Of a DNA stretch of 64,000 nucleotides, positions 24,495-32,567 are shown piece by piece. The stretch's first letter is position 1, and every line of letters begins with the position of its first letter. The DNA is from Acidiferrobacter thiooxydans (GTDB taxonomy: Bacteria > Pseudomonadota > Gammaproteobacteria > Acidiferrobacterales > Acidiferrobacteraceae). A program made the translations under genes and the position numbers. The notes under the pieces were generated by a model. That model did no database searches, was not told the DNA's origin, and saw nothing but the letters and a program-made list of their open reading frames with translations. Location: positions 248,001 through 312,000 of the forward strand of contig NZ_PSYR01000001.1 in NCBI RefSeq assembly GCF_003333315.1, given 5' to 3'.

Positions 24495-25694
24495 TCAAGG
24501 CCCATGGCCGCCACCATAGGCGATTTGCCCGATGCCGGCGCCGGCGGCATGCATGAAGAATGTCTTGAAAAGAGGCAGGGTATCGGTGACGTTCAGGCCC
24601 GTGCGCAGGATTGCACGCACCCAGGCACGGTCGTCGGCAAACGCGCGGTTCAGCACATCGGTGGCCGCCAGCATGGCAAGGTTGGAGGCCTTGCGCTCGC
24701 GCTCGTAGGGGCGCAGGGTGCGTCTGCGGCCGAGATCCGCCGACTGCGCGCGCGCCGCCTCGAGGGCCGCGATCAGGGCGCAGGCGTCGGCAAATCCGAG
24801 GTTGACCCCTTGGCCTGCCAGCGGGTGGACGCGGTGGGCGGCATCGCCCACGAGCGCAAAGCGGGTTCCGACATAGTGTTGCGCGTGGGAGGCCACGAGC
24901 GGGAAATAGGCCCGCTCACCATCGACCTCAAGCCGGCCGAGGTGGTCTCCGAAGGCCTCGTTCAAGGCCGTGGAGAATTCCGCGTCGCAGAGCCCCCGTA
25001 GTCGCTGGGCCTCGTAATCTGCCGTCGACCAGATCAGTGAGGCGCGGTTGGCATCCGGCAGGGGCAAGAGCGCGCAGGGTCCATGGCGCAGGAAGCGCTG
25101 CCAGGCCGTATCCTCGTGCGTATGCCCCAGGCGAATGTCGGCGCACACCGCCGTCTGCCCATAACGATACTGGAGGACCGCCACCCCGAGCCGCTCGCGG
25201 ATCACCGACTGCGCGCCGTCGGCGGCGATCAATAGTGGCGCGCGCAGTCGCCCACCACCTTTCATGACCACCTCGATGCGTGTATCTCCGAGCTCGACCC
25301 CCTCGGCGCGATCCCGATGCCAGGAGACGCCGCGCACTTGCGCCTTGGCGCGTAGCGCCGCCTCAAGTCGCCCGTGGTTGACGATAACGCCAAGGTCGGC
25401 CTCGCCGATATCCGCGCTGTCGAAGGACAGCCGACCATATCCGCTGTGATCGACGATGCGCAAGGCACGCAGCGGTGCCGCCTCGACGCCTGCGAGCGGC
25501 CAAAGGCCGAGCCCGCAGAGGCGCCGCAGTGACGCGCGACTGAGCGCGCTGGTGCGTACCGACGCCTGTTGGTCCAAGCCCCCGGCGTCGATGAGGGCGA
25601 TTTCGAAGCCCCGCATGGCGAGGGCATATCCAAGAAGCGCGCCCACCGCCCCCGCGCCAGCGATGACGATATCCGGATTGCGCCGATCGATCAT
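24495..25694 (-). CDS. ubiI: FAD-dependent ubiquinone hydroxylase (UbiI/UbiF/VisC-like)
   Basis: A 399-residue flavoprotein monooxygenase. The FAD motif is DIVIAGAGAVGALLGYAL, the DG motif is LLIAADGAQSVIRERLG, and the second FAD motif is FALVGDAAHRVHPLAGQGVNLGFAD. These match the UbiH/UbiF/UbiI/VisC family. The start at 25694 overlaps the ubiH stop by 4 bases. The ygfB-pepP-ubiH-visC gene order is the classic gammaproteobacterial one, so UbiI (C5 hydroxylase) is favoured, but the sequence alone does not fix the ring position. Confidence 0.88.
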   Translation of the reverse strand: MIDRRNPDIVIAGAGAVGALLGYALAMRGFEIALIDAGGLDQQASVRTSALSRASLRRLCGLGLWPLAGVEAAPLRALRIVDHSGYGRLSFDSADIGEADLGVIVNHGRLEAALRAKAQVRGVSWHRDRAEGVELGDTRIEVVMKGGGRLRAPLLIAADGAQSVIRERLGVAVLQYRYGQTAVCADIRLGHTHEDTAWQRFLRHGPCALLPLPDANRASLIWSTADYEAQRLRGLCDAEFSTALNEAFGDHLGRLEVDGERAYFPLVASHAQHYVGTRFALVGDAAHRVHPLAGQGVNLGFADACALIAALEAARAQSADLGRRRTLRPYERERKASNLAMLAATDVLNRAFADDRAWVRAILRTGLNVTDTLPLFKTFFMHAAGAGIGQIAYGGGHGP

Positions 25695-26902
25695 GGTTTC
25701 AACCCCCGAAACAGTCTCGGCAAGGGCGCCTTGAGCCCCATGGTGCGCACCGCCAGCGCCCGTTTCAGGCCCGGCAGGGCATCGATCAGGTTCAGTGCCA
25801 CGCCGCGGGCGGCGACCAGTGGCCGTGGGCATGGTGTGAAAAGCCGTACCAGGCCGTCGGTAAAGCGGGTGGTATGGGCGACATCCGTCTGTCGCGCCCG
25901 CGCATAATCGCCAAGCCAGGCGCGGTCCCCATAGTCGATATGCGCGCGGCAGGCCTGTGCGAGGCGTTCGGCAAGCACCGCGACGTCGCGTAGCCCCAGG
26001 TTGAAGCCTTGCCCCGCGACCGGGTGCAGGGTGTGCGCGGCGTTGCCGACGAGCACGACGTGCGGCGCCACCCATTCCCGGGCCTGTTGGCGGATCAGCG
26101 GAAAGCGCAGACGCGGGCTCGCCGCGAGCAATCGGCCGAGCCGATCGCCGAAGGCGTCGGCCAGACGACTCAGGAAATCCGGCTCGGCGAGGGCCTGCCA
26201 TGCCCCGCCATCGGGGCGGCTTATGACGAACGTATAGCGGTCGTCGCCGATCGGGAGTGCGGCAATGGGGCCGTCGGCGGTGAAGCGCTCGAACGCCGTG
26301 TGCGGCCGTGGTCTCGATACCCGGCAATTGCTCACGATCGCCTCGCGACCGTAGTCATGACTATCGACCCCTATGCCGCACGCCGCGCGCACCGCCGAGT
26401 GCGTGCCATCGGCGCCCACCAGGAGCCGGCATGCGATGCGCTTGGTTTCCTGTCCATCGGCGAGTGTGATCGTAACCTGGTCTGCGTCTCTGACAAGCCC
26501 GCCAAAGCGCCCCTGACGTAAGGTCACCGCCGTCGTGCCGAGCGCGCCATACAAGGCCGCAAGCAGTGCGACGTTGCCGGTGACATAGCCGAGCGCGTCC
26601 ACGCCCTGTTCCTCGGCGAGGATGTGCGCAAGACCGAAGCGTCCCGAGCGATCCGATACCTCGATCTCGGTGATGGGTTGAAAGTCAGCGCGGGAGAGTC
26701 TGGACCATACGCCGAGCGCCGTAAGGGCCCGCTTGGAACCCTGGGCGATTGTGAAGGTGCGGTCGTCGGCACGCGGCGCCGGTGCGAACGGCGCCGGGTC
26801 AAGAAGGCATATATCGAGCGGCAACGGCGCGAGCGCAAGCGCGAGACTTGCGCCCACGAGGCCGCCACCGCAGATCACTATGTCGTGCCGGCGTATGCTC
26901 AC
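25691..26902 (-). CDS. ubiH: 2-octaprenyl-6-methoxyphenol hydroxylase-like flavoprotein
   Basis: A 403-residue monooxygenase with FAD motif DIVICGGGLVGASLALAL, DG motif LLVGADGTHSAVRAACG and GNAAHTLHPVAGQGFNLGLRD. Its position directly downstream of pepP and 4 bases overlapping the next hydroxylase matches ubiH in other gammaproteobacteria. UbiH hydroxylates C1 of the ubiquinone ring. Ubiquinone is likely the acceptor or donor used by the Qmo complex encoded in this window. The start overlaps the pepP stop by 4 bases. Confidence 0.88.
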   Translation of the reverse strand: MSIRRHDIVICGGGLVGASLALALAPLPLDICLLDPAPFAPAPRADDRTFTIAQGSKRALTALGVWSRLSRADFQPITEIEVSDRSGRFGLAHILAEEQGVDALGYVTGNVALLAALYGALGTTAVTLRQGRFGGLVRDADQVTITLADGQETKRIACRLLVGADGTHSAVRAACGIGVDSHDYGREAIVSNCRVSRPRPHTAFERFTADGPIAALPIGDDRYTFVISRPDGGAWQALAEPDFLSRLADAFGDRLGRLLAASPRLRFPLIRQQAREWVAPHVVLVGNAAHTLHPVAGQGFNLGLRDVAVLAERLAQACRAHIDYGDRAWLGDYARARQTDVAHTTRFTDGLVRLFTPCPRPLVAARGVALNLIDALPGLKRALAVRTMGLKAPLPRLFRGLKP

Positions 26903-28215
26903 AAGCCTTCGGCCCGCAAGGCCTCGATGTCCTCGGCACGTCTTGGCAAGTCGTGGCTTAGGATCTCGTAGCCGTTTTTCGTGACCAGGACGTCATCCTC
27001 GATACGGATCCCGATATTCCGGAAGCGTTCCGGTATATCGTCGCTTCCTGGAATATAGAGGCCCGGCTCGACCGTCGTCACCATCCCCGCTTCCAGGACG
27101 CGATGCGCGCCGCCGACCTTGTAATCCCCCACGTCATGCACATCGAGACCCAGCCAGTGGCCGGTTCTATGCATGTAAAAACGCTTATAGCCGCCATTTT
27201 CTATGAGCTCATCAACGGCGCCATGCAAAAGTTTCAGGTCGAGCAGGCCTTGCGTCAGGACCTTGACCGCGGCCTCGTGCGCGGCCGGCCACTCGCGACC
27301 CGGCGCTATGGCGGCGAGCGCCGCGGCATGCGCGGCAAGCACGATGTCATAGAGTGCGCGCTGCTCGGGACTAAACCTATGTCCCACCGGGAACGTCCGG
27401 CTGATATCCGACGCGTAACCGTCGATCTCGCAGCCGGCGTCGATCAACACGAGCGTACCGTCTTTCAGCGGCGCGTCGTTTTCGGTGTAATGAAGGATGC
27501 AGGCGTTGGCGCCGCTCGCCACGATCGGCGGGTACGACGGATACTGGGAGCCGCCCTTGCGGAAGGCGTAGAGAAGTTCGGCCTCGAGCTCGTATTCAAA
27601 GAGCCCTGGGGCGCATCCCCGGATGGCGCGCTTGTGCCCCTCGGCGCCGACCGCCGCCGCGCGCCGCATGAGCGCAATCTCCTCGGGGCGTTTCGTAAGC
27701 CGCATCTCATGGAGGATATGGTTTGGGTCAACGAACTCCTCGGGCGCCGCGACCCCTGACCGTGCCTTGGCACGGACTTCATTGACCCACTCAAGGACGT
27801 GACCATCGAATTCCGGATGGCGGCCCATGCTGTAGTAGACGCGGCGCCGGTTCTCAAGGAGACCTGGAAGGATGTCGTCTATGTCGTCTATGGGGAAGGC
27901 GTCGTCAGCCCCGTATTGGGAGACCGCTCCCTCGGGGCCGGCGCGTCGCCCTTGCCATTGCTCCTTGTCCGGGTCCCGGTCCCGGCAGAAAAGCAGGAAC
28001 TCGCCTTGGGCACGCCCGGGGATCAAGACCGCCACGGCCTCGGGCTCGGGGAAGTGTGTCAGATAATAGAAGTCGCTGTCGGGGCGGAAGAGGTATTCCA
28101 CATCGCCGTTGCGCGCACGCACAGGCGACGTCGGTATGATCGCTACGGCCTCTCCCATGAGACCCATGAATTCGGCGCGCCGACGCCTGAAGGTATTTTT
28201 GTCCATGGGGATCAT
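26899..28215 (-). CDS. pepP: Xaa-Pro aminopeptidase P
   Basis: A 438-residue protein with an N-terminal creatinase-like domain and a C-terminal pita-bread metallopeptidase domain. The two-metal ligands are seen in DAGCEIDGYASDISRTFPVG (two Asp), HRTGHWLGLDVHD (His), VEPGLYIPG (Glu) and IRIEDDVLV (Glu). It removes N-terminal residues before proline. The start at 28215 (MIPMDKNT) was chosen; GTG 28242 and ATG 28206 are alternatives and none has a strong ribosome binding site. It lies between ygfB and ubiH, as in E. coli. Confidence 0.93.
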   Translation of the reverse strand: MIPMDKNTFRRRRAEFMGLMGEAVAIIPTSPVRARNGDVEYLFRPDSDFYYLTHFPEPEAVAVLIPGRAQGEFLLFCRDRDPDKEQWQGRRAGPEGAVSQYGADDAFPIDDIDDILPGLLENRRRVYYSMGRHPEFDGHVLEWVNEVRAKARSGVAAPEEFVDPNHILHEMRLTKRPEEIALMRRAAAVGAEGHKRAIRGCAPGLFEYELEAELLYAFRKGGSQYPSYPPIVASGANACILHYTENDAPLKDGTLVLIDAGCEIDGYASDISRTFPVGHRFSPEQRALYDIVLAAHAAALAAIAPGREWPAAHEAAVKVLTQGLLDLKLLHGAVDELIENGGYKRFYMHRTGHWLGLDVHDVGDYKVGGAHRVLEAGMVTTVEPGLYIPGSDDIPERFRNIGIRIEDDVLVTKNGYEILSHDLPRRAEDIEALRAEGL

Positions 28216-28270
28216 TATGCCCGAAGTCGACGCCCGCGCCACGCCTGCGCGGATCGTATGACGGACCTGC

Positions 28271-28771
28271 TCACTCGGCGGTCTCGTCGTAGATCAATTG
28301 CACCGCCACCCGTAGATATTCGACGAGTTCGCTTAAGTCCGACTCGCCGACGGTTCCGCTGGCCTCCGCGAGCTCGCCGATGTCGTTCAGGGCCTCGGCC
28401 ACGATCTCGGGGTGATCGCTCGTCTTTGTGTCACGGTCATGAAAATAAAACCCGGCCACAAAGCCCCGGCACCATTCGATAAGCGCGCGGCTGCGCTGCA
28501 CGGCCGGGCGCTCGTCGTCCGGCAGCAAGGGCTCGAGTCCGAGCCCGCCCTCGGCCAGATCATCGGCGATCCGGCGGCGCGCGGTTTCAAGGCCGTCGCG
28601 CAGATCTGGATCGGCTTCGTTCGCCCCCAGTGCCGCGATCGCCGTATCGTCATCGACCCGCCCCGCGCATATCAGGCCAACGACAACGCCATGGGCCTCC
28701 GATGCCGCGAGCGCGACGTCGGCCTGCGTCAGCATCATCGTCCATGCGTCGTAAGTGAGGTCATCCTGCAT
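28271..28771 (-). CDS. ygfB: YgfB/UPF0149 family protein
   Basis: A 166-residue soluble protein. The features SEAHGVVVGLICAG near the N-terminus, LLPDDERPAVQRSRALIEWC and CRGFVAGFYF mid-protein are typical of the YgfB/YecA (UPF0149) family. Its C-terminal helix is LSELVEYLRVAVQLIYDE. Biochemical function is poorly defined; a YgfB homologue affects gene regulation and beta-lactam resistance in Pseudomonas. It heads the ygfB-pepP-ubiH-ubiI run and is divergent from zapA and 6S RNA, the same arrangement as in E. coli. The start at 28771 (MQDDLTYDAW) is clear. Confidence 0.88.
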   Translation of the reverse strand: MQDDLTYDAWTMMLTQADVALAASEAHGVVVGLICAGRVDDDTAIAALGANEADPDLRDGLETARRRIADDLAEGGLGLEPLLPDDERPAVQRSRALIEWCRGFVAGFYFHDRDTKTSDHPEIVAEALNDIGELAEASGTVGESDLSELVEYLRVAVQLIYDETAE

Positions 28772-28923
28772 GCCGCCATTCTAACCTATGCTACTCACTT
28801 TGGCGCCCGGCAAGCCGGCATTTTCCCGGGGTCCGAGGCCGGTGCGCGCAGGCCGCCGTGTGATCCACAAGCCCCTCACGGCGGACGTTGACCCCGGCGC
28901 CCGCGAGTTCTATAGTGGCCTCC

Positions 28924-29154
28924 ATGAGCGGCGAATCTCCCCCTGATGCCGACGCCCTGGCCCGCTTGGAGCGTCGGATCGAGGATTTGGTCGCAGTGTG
29001 CCGGCGACTCCAGGAAGACAATGCGAATTGGCGTGCGCGCCATCAGGCCTTGTCGGCGGAGTATGTGCGACTAAACGAGCGCACGCGCGTGGCACGCAGT
29101 CGCGTCGAGGAGATGATAGGGCGTGTCGCGGCCTTGACCCGCGAGGAGCGGTAA
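28924..29154 (+). CDS. Small coiled-coil protein, ZapB-like (TIGR02449-like)
   Basis: A 76-residue, almost wholly helical protein: LARLERRIEDLVAVCRRLQE followed by DNANWRARHQALSAEYVRLN and RVEEMIGRVAAL. The heptad pattern predicts a coiled coil. Small proteins of this kind sit directly upstream of zapA in many gammaproteobacteria and resemble ZapB. The ATG at 28924 is used; an in-frame codon at 28888 would add residues without homology. Its stop overlaps the zapA start (TAATG). A role with ZapA at the division ring is inferred from this coupling. Confidence 0.75.
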   Translation: MSGESPPDADALARLERRIEDLVAVCRRLQEDNANWRARHQALSAEYVRLNERTRVARSRVEEMIGRVAALTREER

Positions 29155-29468
29155 TGACGGGCCCTAAGGAGACGATTCATATCTCCGTGCTTGGCAAGGA
29201 GTTCGCGGTGTCCTGTCCGGAGGACGAACGAGAGGCCTTGATCAAGGCAGCCCGTTATGTCGACCTGCGCATGCAGGAAGGCCAGCGTGGCGGGCGAACG
29301 GTTAGCATGGAGCGGCACGCCGTCATGGCGGCCCTCAACATGGCGTATGAGTTGCTGCGGTTGCGTGAACAGTCGGTATCGACGTCGGCGGAGTGGATCA
29401 AGCGCGTCGAGGGACTTACCGACAAAGTGGAGCAGGTTTTACGAGACGAGTTAAAGGAACGGCCTTGA
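29154..29468 (+). CDS. zapA: Cell division protein ZapA
   Basis: A 104-residue protein. The N-terminal part ETIHISVLGKEFAVSCPEDE is the ZapA globular domain. YVDLRMQEGQ, followed by MERHAVMAALNMAYELLRLR, leads into the C-terminal coiled coil. ZapA cross-links FtsZ filaments at the division ring. The start codon overlaps the stop of the upstream coiled-coil gene by one base. The 6S RNA gene lies directly downstream, as in other gammaproteobacteria. Confidence 0.9.
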   Translation: MTGPKETIHISVLGKEFAVSCPEDEREALIKAARYVDLRMQEGQRGGRTVSMERHAVMAALNMAYELLRLREQSVSTSAEWIKRVEGLTDKVEQVLRDELKERP

Positions 29469-29494
29469 GAATCATCGAGGTCGTTTGCAGGTTT

Positions 29495-29680
29495 GGCGCC
29501 CCCTGCGGTGTTCGTAGCCATTCCGTGCCCCTGAACCTATAACTCTTGCCTCGGGAACCACGATCTCGGGCGCTGTTGTGCATGTCCGTCTCGAACGGAA
29601 AGCCTGAAGCATCCGGACGTGTCCCACTTGAACCTTTGGTTCGAGGCAAAGAATGGTTACGGCACAGGCGGAGGGCGCCT
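29495..29680 (+). ncRNA. ssrS: 6S RNA
   Basis: The gene lies between zapA and fau, the conserved ssrS position. The closing stem pairs GGCGCCC (29495-29501) with GGGCGCC (29673-29679). The arms continue with CCTGCGGTG on the 5' side and CACAGGCGG on the 3' side. The internal hairpin GTCCGTCTCGAACGGAAAGCC and the element CTTGAACCTTTGGTTCGAGG correspond to known 6S features. 6S RNA binds sigma-70 RNA polymerase by mimicking an open promoter. Ends are estimated from the terminal stem, about 186 nt. Confidence 0.88.
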
Positions 29681-29701
29681 CTATCTTGCAGTACCGGTCC
29701 C

Positions 29702-30280
29702 ATGCATGACAAACACGGTTTGCGGCGCAGTCTGCGCGCATGCCGCAAGGCGGTGGATGCGCGCGCGCGCGTCATGAGCGCGCAACGCGTGGCGCGGCGC
29801 GGCCTGCCGCTCCTACGTCGGGCGCATCGCGTCGGGATCTATTGGCCGGTCGGTTCGGAGCTCGATCCGCGCCCGTTGGCGCGCGCCCTCATGCGCGCCC
29901 ATCGCGCCGTCTATCTACCGGTCGCGGATCGTCGCCCCGGACGCCCCCTGGCATTCATTCCTTGGCGGCCACCGTTCGCGCCGGGGCCGTTGTGCATACC
30001 AGAGCCGCGTTGGGGGCGCAGGATGCGCGCGCGGCGACTCGATGCCGTACTGGTGCCATTGGTCGGGTTCGACGCGCGCGGGTGGCGTCTCGGTCAGGGC
30101 GGCGGACATTACGATCGCACCTTTGGATTCGTGCGTCGGACCCGGGGGCGTCCGGTCTTGATCGGATTGGCTTACGAATGCCAGCGACTGACGCAGGCGC
30201 CGCGCGAGGGGCATGATGTGCGCCTTCATGCGGTAGTGACGGAAAGGCGATTGTATCGCGCGCAGGACGCAGTGGCATGA
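29702..30280 (+). CDS. fau: 5-formyltetrahydrofolate cyclo-ligase
   Basis: A 192-residue protein starting MHDKHGLRRSLRACRKAVDA at 29702. The nucleotide/folate binding region is VLVPLVGFDARGWRLGQGGG followed by HYDRTF, which is the family signature. It converts 5-formyl-THF to 5,10-methenyl-THF with ATP. The longer frame from 29546 would run through 6S RNA and is rejected. As in E. coli ygfA, it is co-located with and probably co-transcribed behind 6S RNA. The stop overlaps the next start by 4 bases. It is unusually Arg-rich. Confidence 0.9.
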   Translation: MHDKHGLRRSLRACRKAVDARARVMSAQRVARRGLPLLRRAHRVGIYWPVGSELDPRPLARALMRAHRAVYLPVADRRPGRPLAFIPWRPPFAPGPLCIPEPRWGRRMRARRLDAVLVPLVGFDARGWRLGQGGGHYDRTFGFVRRTRGRPVLIGLAYECQRLTQAPREGHDVRLHAVVTERRLYRAQDAVA

Positions 30281-31062
30281 ATATCTTATTTATCGGCGAT
30301 GTCGTTGGCGATGCCGGGCGCCGGGTGTTGTTGGCCAGGCTCCCGGTCCTGCAGGAGCGCCTCAAGATCGATCTTACGATCGTGAACATCGAGAACGCCG
30401 CCGGCGGCTTTGGGGTCACCGACAAGATCCTGCGTGAGTGCCTCGCCCACAACATCGACGTTTTGAGTACCGGAAACCACGTCTTTGACAAGCGCGAGGC
30501 GGTGGAGCTGGTGGGCCGCGAGCCGCGATTGTTGCGGCCTCACAACTATCCGGTGGGCACCCCGGGGAGTGGTTGGTATGTGGGGAAGACGCGTACCGGC
30601 GAGCCGTTCGCGGTCCTGAACGTCATGGGTACGGCCTTCATGCACCCGGTGCTCGATTGCCCGTTCGCGTGCGCCAGAACCGCGCTCGAGACAAGGCCCG
30701 AGGCCGTGAAGGCGGTGCTTGTGGACTGCCACGCCGAAACGACGAGCGAGAAGATGGCCATGGGCTGGTTTCTGGATGGACAGGTGAGCGCGGTGGTGGG
30801 CACGCACACCCATGTCCCGACCGCCGACGAGCGCATCCTGCCGGCGGGCACGGCCTATATCTCGGATGTCGGCATGACCGGCTGCTATGACTCTGTGATC
30901 GGCATGAACAAGGACAAGGTACTGCGGCGCATGGTCCAGAAGCTGCCCGAGCGGCTCGAGGCCGCCGAGGGCCGGGCGACGCTGTGCGGGGTCGTCATAG
31001 ACGTCGACACCAAGACCGGCCGTAGCCGCGGCATCCAGCGCGTGAGTGTGCGCGAGGACTGA
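30277..31062 (+). CDS. YmdB-family metallophosphoesterase (TIGR00282-like)
   Basis: A 261-residue protein starting MNILFIGDVVGDAGRRVLLA. The metal-binding residues of the calcineurin-like fold appear at GDVVGDAGR, NIENAAGGFG, STGNHVFDKRE, VDCHAETTSEKMAMG and VVGTHTHVPTAD. Homologues in Bacillus and Deinococcus (YmdB/DR1281) act on 2',3'-cyclic nucleotides. The family is common in Firmicutes and less so in gammaproteobacteria. It overlaps fau by 4 bases and the EVE gene by 1 base, so it belongs to the zapA-fau transcription unit. Confidence 0.87.
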   Translation: MNILFIGDVVGDAGRRVLLARLPVLQERLKIDLTIVNIENAAGGFGVTDKILRECLAHNIDVLSTGNHVFDKREAVELVGREPRLLRPHNYPVGTPGSGWYVGKTRTGEPFAVLNVMGTAFMHPVLDCPFACARTALETRPEAVKAVLVDCHAETTSEKMAMGWFLDGQVSAVVGTHTHVPTADERILPAGTAYISDVGMTGCYDSVIGMNKDKVLRRMVQKLPERLEAAEGRATLCGVVIDVDTKTGRSRGIQRVSVRED

Positions 31063-31523
31063 TGGGCTACTGGCTCTTCAAGAGCGAGCCGAGCTCGTTT
31101 TCCCTCGAAGACCTGATGGCGCGCGGCGCCCCCGAGCCCTGGAGCGGGGTACGGAACTTCCAGGCGCGCAATTTCATGCGCGCCATGCGGCCCGGTGATC
31201 TCGGGTTTTTTTATCATTCGAGCTGCGTCGAGCCTGCGATCGTAGGCGAGGTCGAGGTCACGCGCGCCTTTTATCCAGACCACACCGCCCGGGATCCGGA
31301 CGACCACCACTATGATCCGCGCGCGATCGCAAACCCGGAGCTCTGGTCCATGGTCGACGTCGCCTTCCGCGAGCGCTACCCGGTCCCGGTGACCTTGGCC
31401 CGCCTCAAGGGTTGTCCGGCGCTTGCCGGCATGCGCCTGCTGGCGCGTGGCAACCGCCTGTCGGTCCTGCCCGTGACCGAAGACGAGTGGCAGATCATCC
31501 AGGGGCTCGCGCGCGCATCATGA
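31062..31523 (+). CDS. EVE-domain protein
   Basis: A 153-residue single-domain protein. MGYWLFKSEPSSFSLEDL and WSGVRNFQARNFMRAM are the EVE-domain hallmarks, with DLGFFYHSSC and VEPAIVGEVEV following. The fold is related to PUA/YTH and is thought to bind modified bases in nucleic acid. The eukaryotic homologue is thymocyte nuclear protein 1. No restriction genes are nearby, so here it behaves as a housekeeping gene in the fau operon. It overlaps the GST gene by 4 bases. Confidence 0.88.
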   Translation: MGYWLFKSEPSSFSLEDLMARGAPEPWSGVRNFQARNFMRAMRPGDLGFFYHSSCVEPAIVGEVEVTRAFYPDHTARDPDDHHYDPRAIANPELWSMVDVAFRERYPVPVTLARLKGCPALAGMRLLARGNRLSVLPVTEDEWQIIQGLARAS

Positions 31524-32188
31524 GGTTTTATCACTTCTGGTTCGAGCCGGCCTCCGAATGTGTGCGGCTGGCGCTCGGGGCCAAGGCGATCGAACACGAG
31601 CGCATCATCCCCGATTATGACGACGACGAGACCTTTTTTGAGCTCGGCGTGGCCCGGCAGGTACCGGTGTTGCTGTGGGACGACGGACGCGTGCACACCG
31701 ATTCGCAAATAATCCTGCGCGCACTCGATGCGTATCGGCCCGACCCGCCGCTCTTTGGTCCCCTGCAGGATGCGCAGTGGCAGGCCTTGCAGGCGTGGCG
31801 CGCGCAGGCCGCGGGCCTTCTCGAGAGGCTCTATGCCCCCGTGCGCCCGGCGTACCGGGGCCTCGGCGATCACCCCTCTCATCTCGCCTCGTATAAGGCC
31901 TCGCTCGCGGCGCGTTTTGGCGTAAGCCTGGAGGAGTTGGCCAACGATCGCTACGGGGTCTATGCGCAACTCGATGCCTTGACCCAGTTCAAGGCCTTGG
32001 GGGCCTTTCTCGCCCAGCATCGGTTCTATGCGGGGACGTTTTCGGCGGCGGATGTGCTGCTTGCCGCGGACCTTTTTGCCTTGCAGCTTCAAGACGGCAT
32101 CACGTTGCCGATTGACATCATGTATTATTTTGAGCGCGTTCAGGACGTCTGCGGGGTCGACCTGCGCGACGGCCTGATCGGCGGCTGA
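31520..32188 (+). CDS. Glutathione S-transferase family protein
   Basis: A 222-residue protein. The thioredoxin-like N-terminal domain reads MRFYHFWFEPASECVRLALG, with the cis-proline region QVPVLLWDDGRVHTDSQII; the helical domain fills the C-terminal half. The Ser/Cys near residue 12-13 (ASEC) is the possible glutathione-activating residue. The start at 31520 overlaps the EVE stop (ATGA). The substrate is not apparent. It could detoxify electrophiles or take part in glutathione-linked sulfur chemistry, which is speculative. Confidence 0.82.
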   Translation: MRFYHFWFEPASECVRLALGAKAIEHERIIPDYDDDETFFELGVARQVPVLLWDDGRVHTDSQIILRALDAYRPDPPLFGPLQDAQWQALQAWRAQAAGLLERLYAPVRPAYRGLGDHPSHLASYKASLAARFGVSLEELANDRYGVYAQLDALTQFKALGAFLAQHRFYAGTFSAADVLLAADLFALQLQDGITLPIDIMYYFERVQDVCGVDLRDGLIGG

Positions 32189-32202
32189 CCGCGGGAGGGA
32201 CC

Positions 32203-32535
32203 ATGACCTTATGCGAGCTTTTGATCTATCTGGACCGGGAATCCGGTTATCCCGTGCTCGACGGGGATTGCGAGGAGACGATCAAGAAGGCCTTGGCAGG
32301 CAGCCACAAGGACGTCCTCACAGGGCGGATCGTGGCGGCCATGGCGGCCAGCGTGGATGCCACTACCGCCGCCGTCCCCATACTTCGCGCCCAGGCGACG
32401 ACCGCGCTCGGGCCCTTGCGCCTGAAGGCGATGCGCGACGATGTCTCGGGTCATGACCTAAAGCGCATGGAGCGCACGGTGCACGCCATAGACGGGGCGT
32501 TCAACGAAGAGGCGCTGGCGGCGCGCAAGCCCTAG
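32203..32535 (+). CDS. Conserved hypothetical protein
   Basis: A 110-residue soluble, mostly helical protein with no signal peptide or membrane segment. GGGAGGG lies just before the start at 32203. The sequence begins MTLCELLIYLDRESGYPVLD and has one short basic patch (LKRMERTVHAID). I do not recognise a family. It is the last gene in the zapA-fau-ymdB-EVE-GST direction and is convergent with ilvA. Confidence 0.65.
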   Translation: MTLCELLIYLDRESGYPVLDGDCEETIKKALAGSHKDVLTGRIVAAMAASVDATTAAVPILRAQATTALGPLRLKAMRDDVSGHDLKRMERTVHAIDGAFNEEALAARKP

Positions 32536-32567
32536 AGGCGACCTGCCGTCCCGATGGGCCGCGCGCG

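Noticed and set aside
25695-26327. N-terminal extension of the second ubiquinone hydroxylase
   Set aside because: The frame is open, but it overlaps ubiH in another frame, shows no homology and would bury the FAD motif far from the N-terminus.
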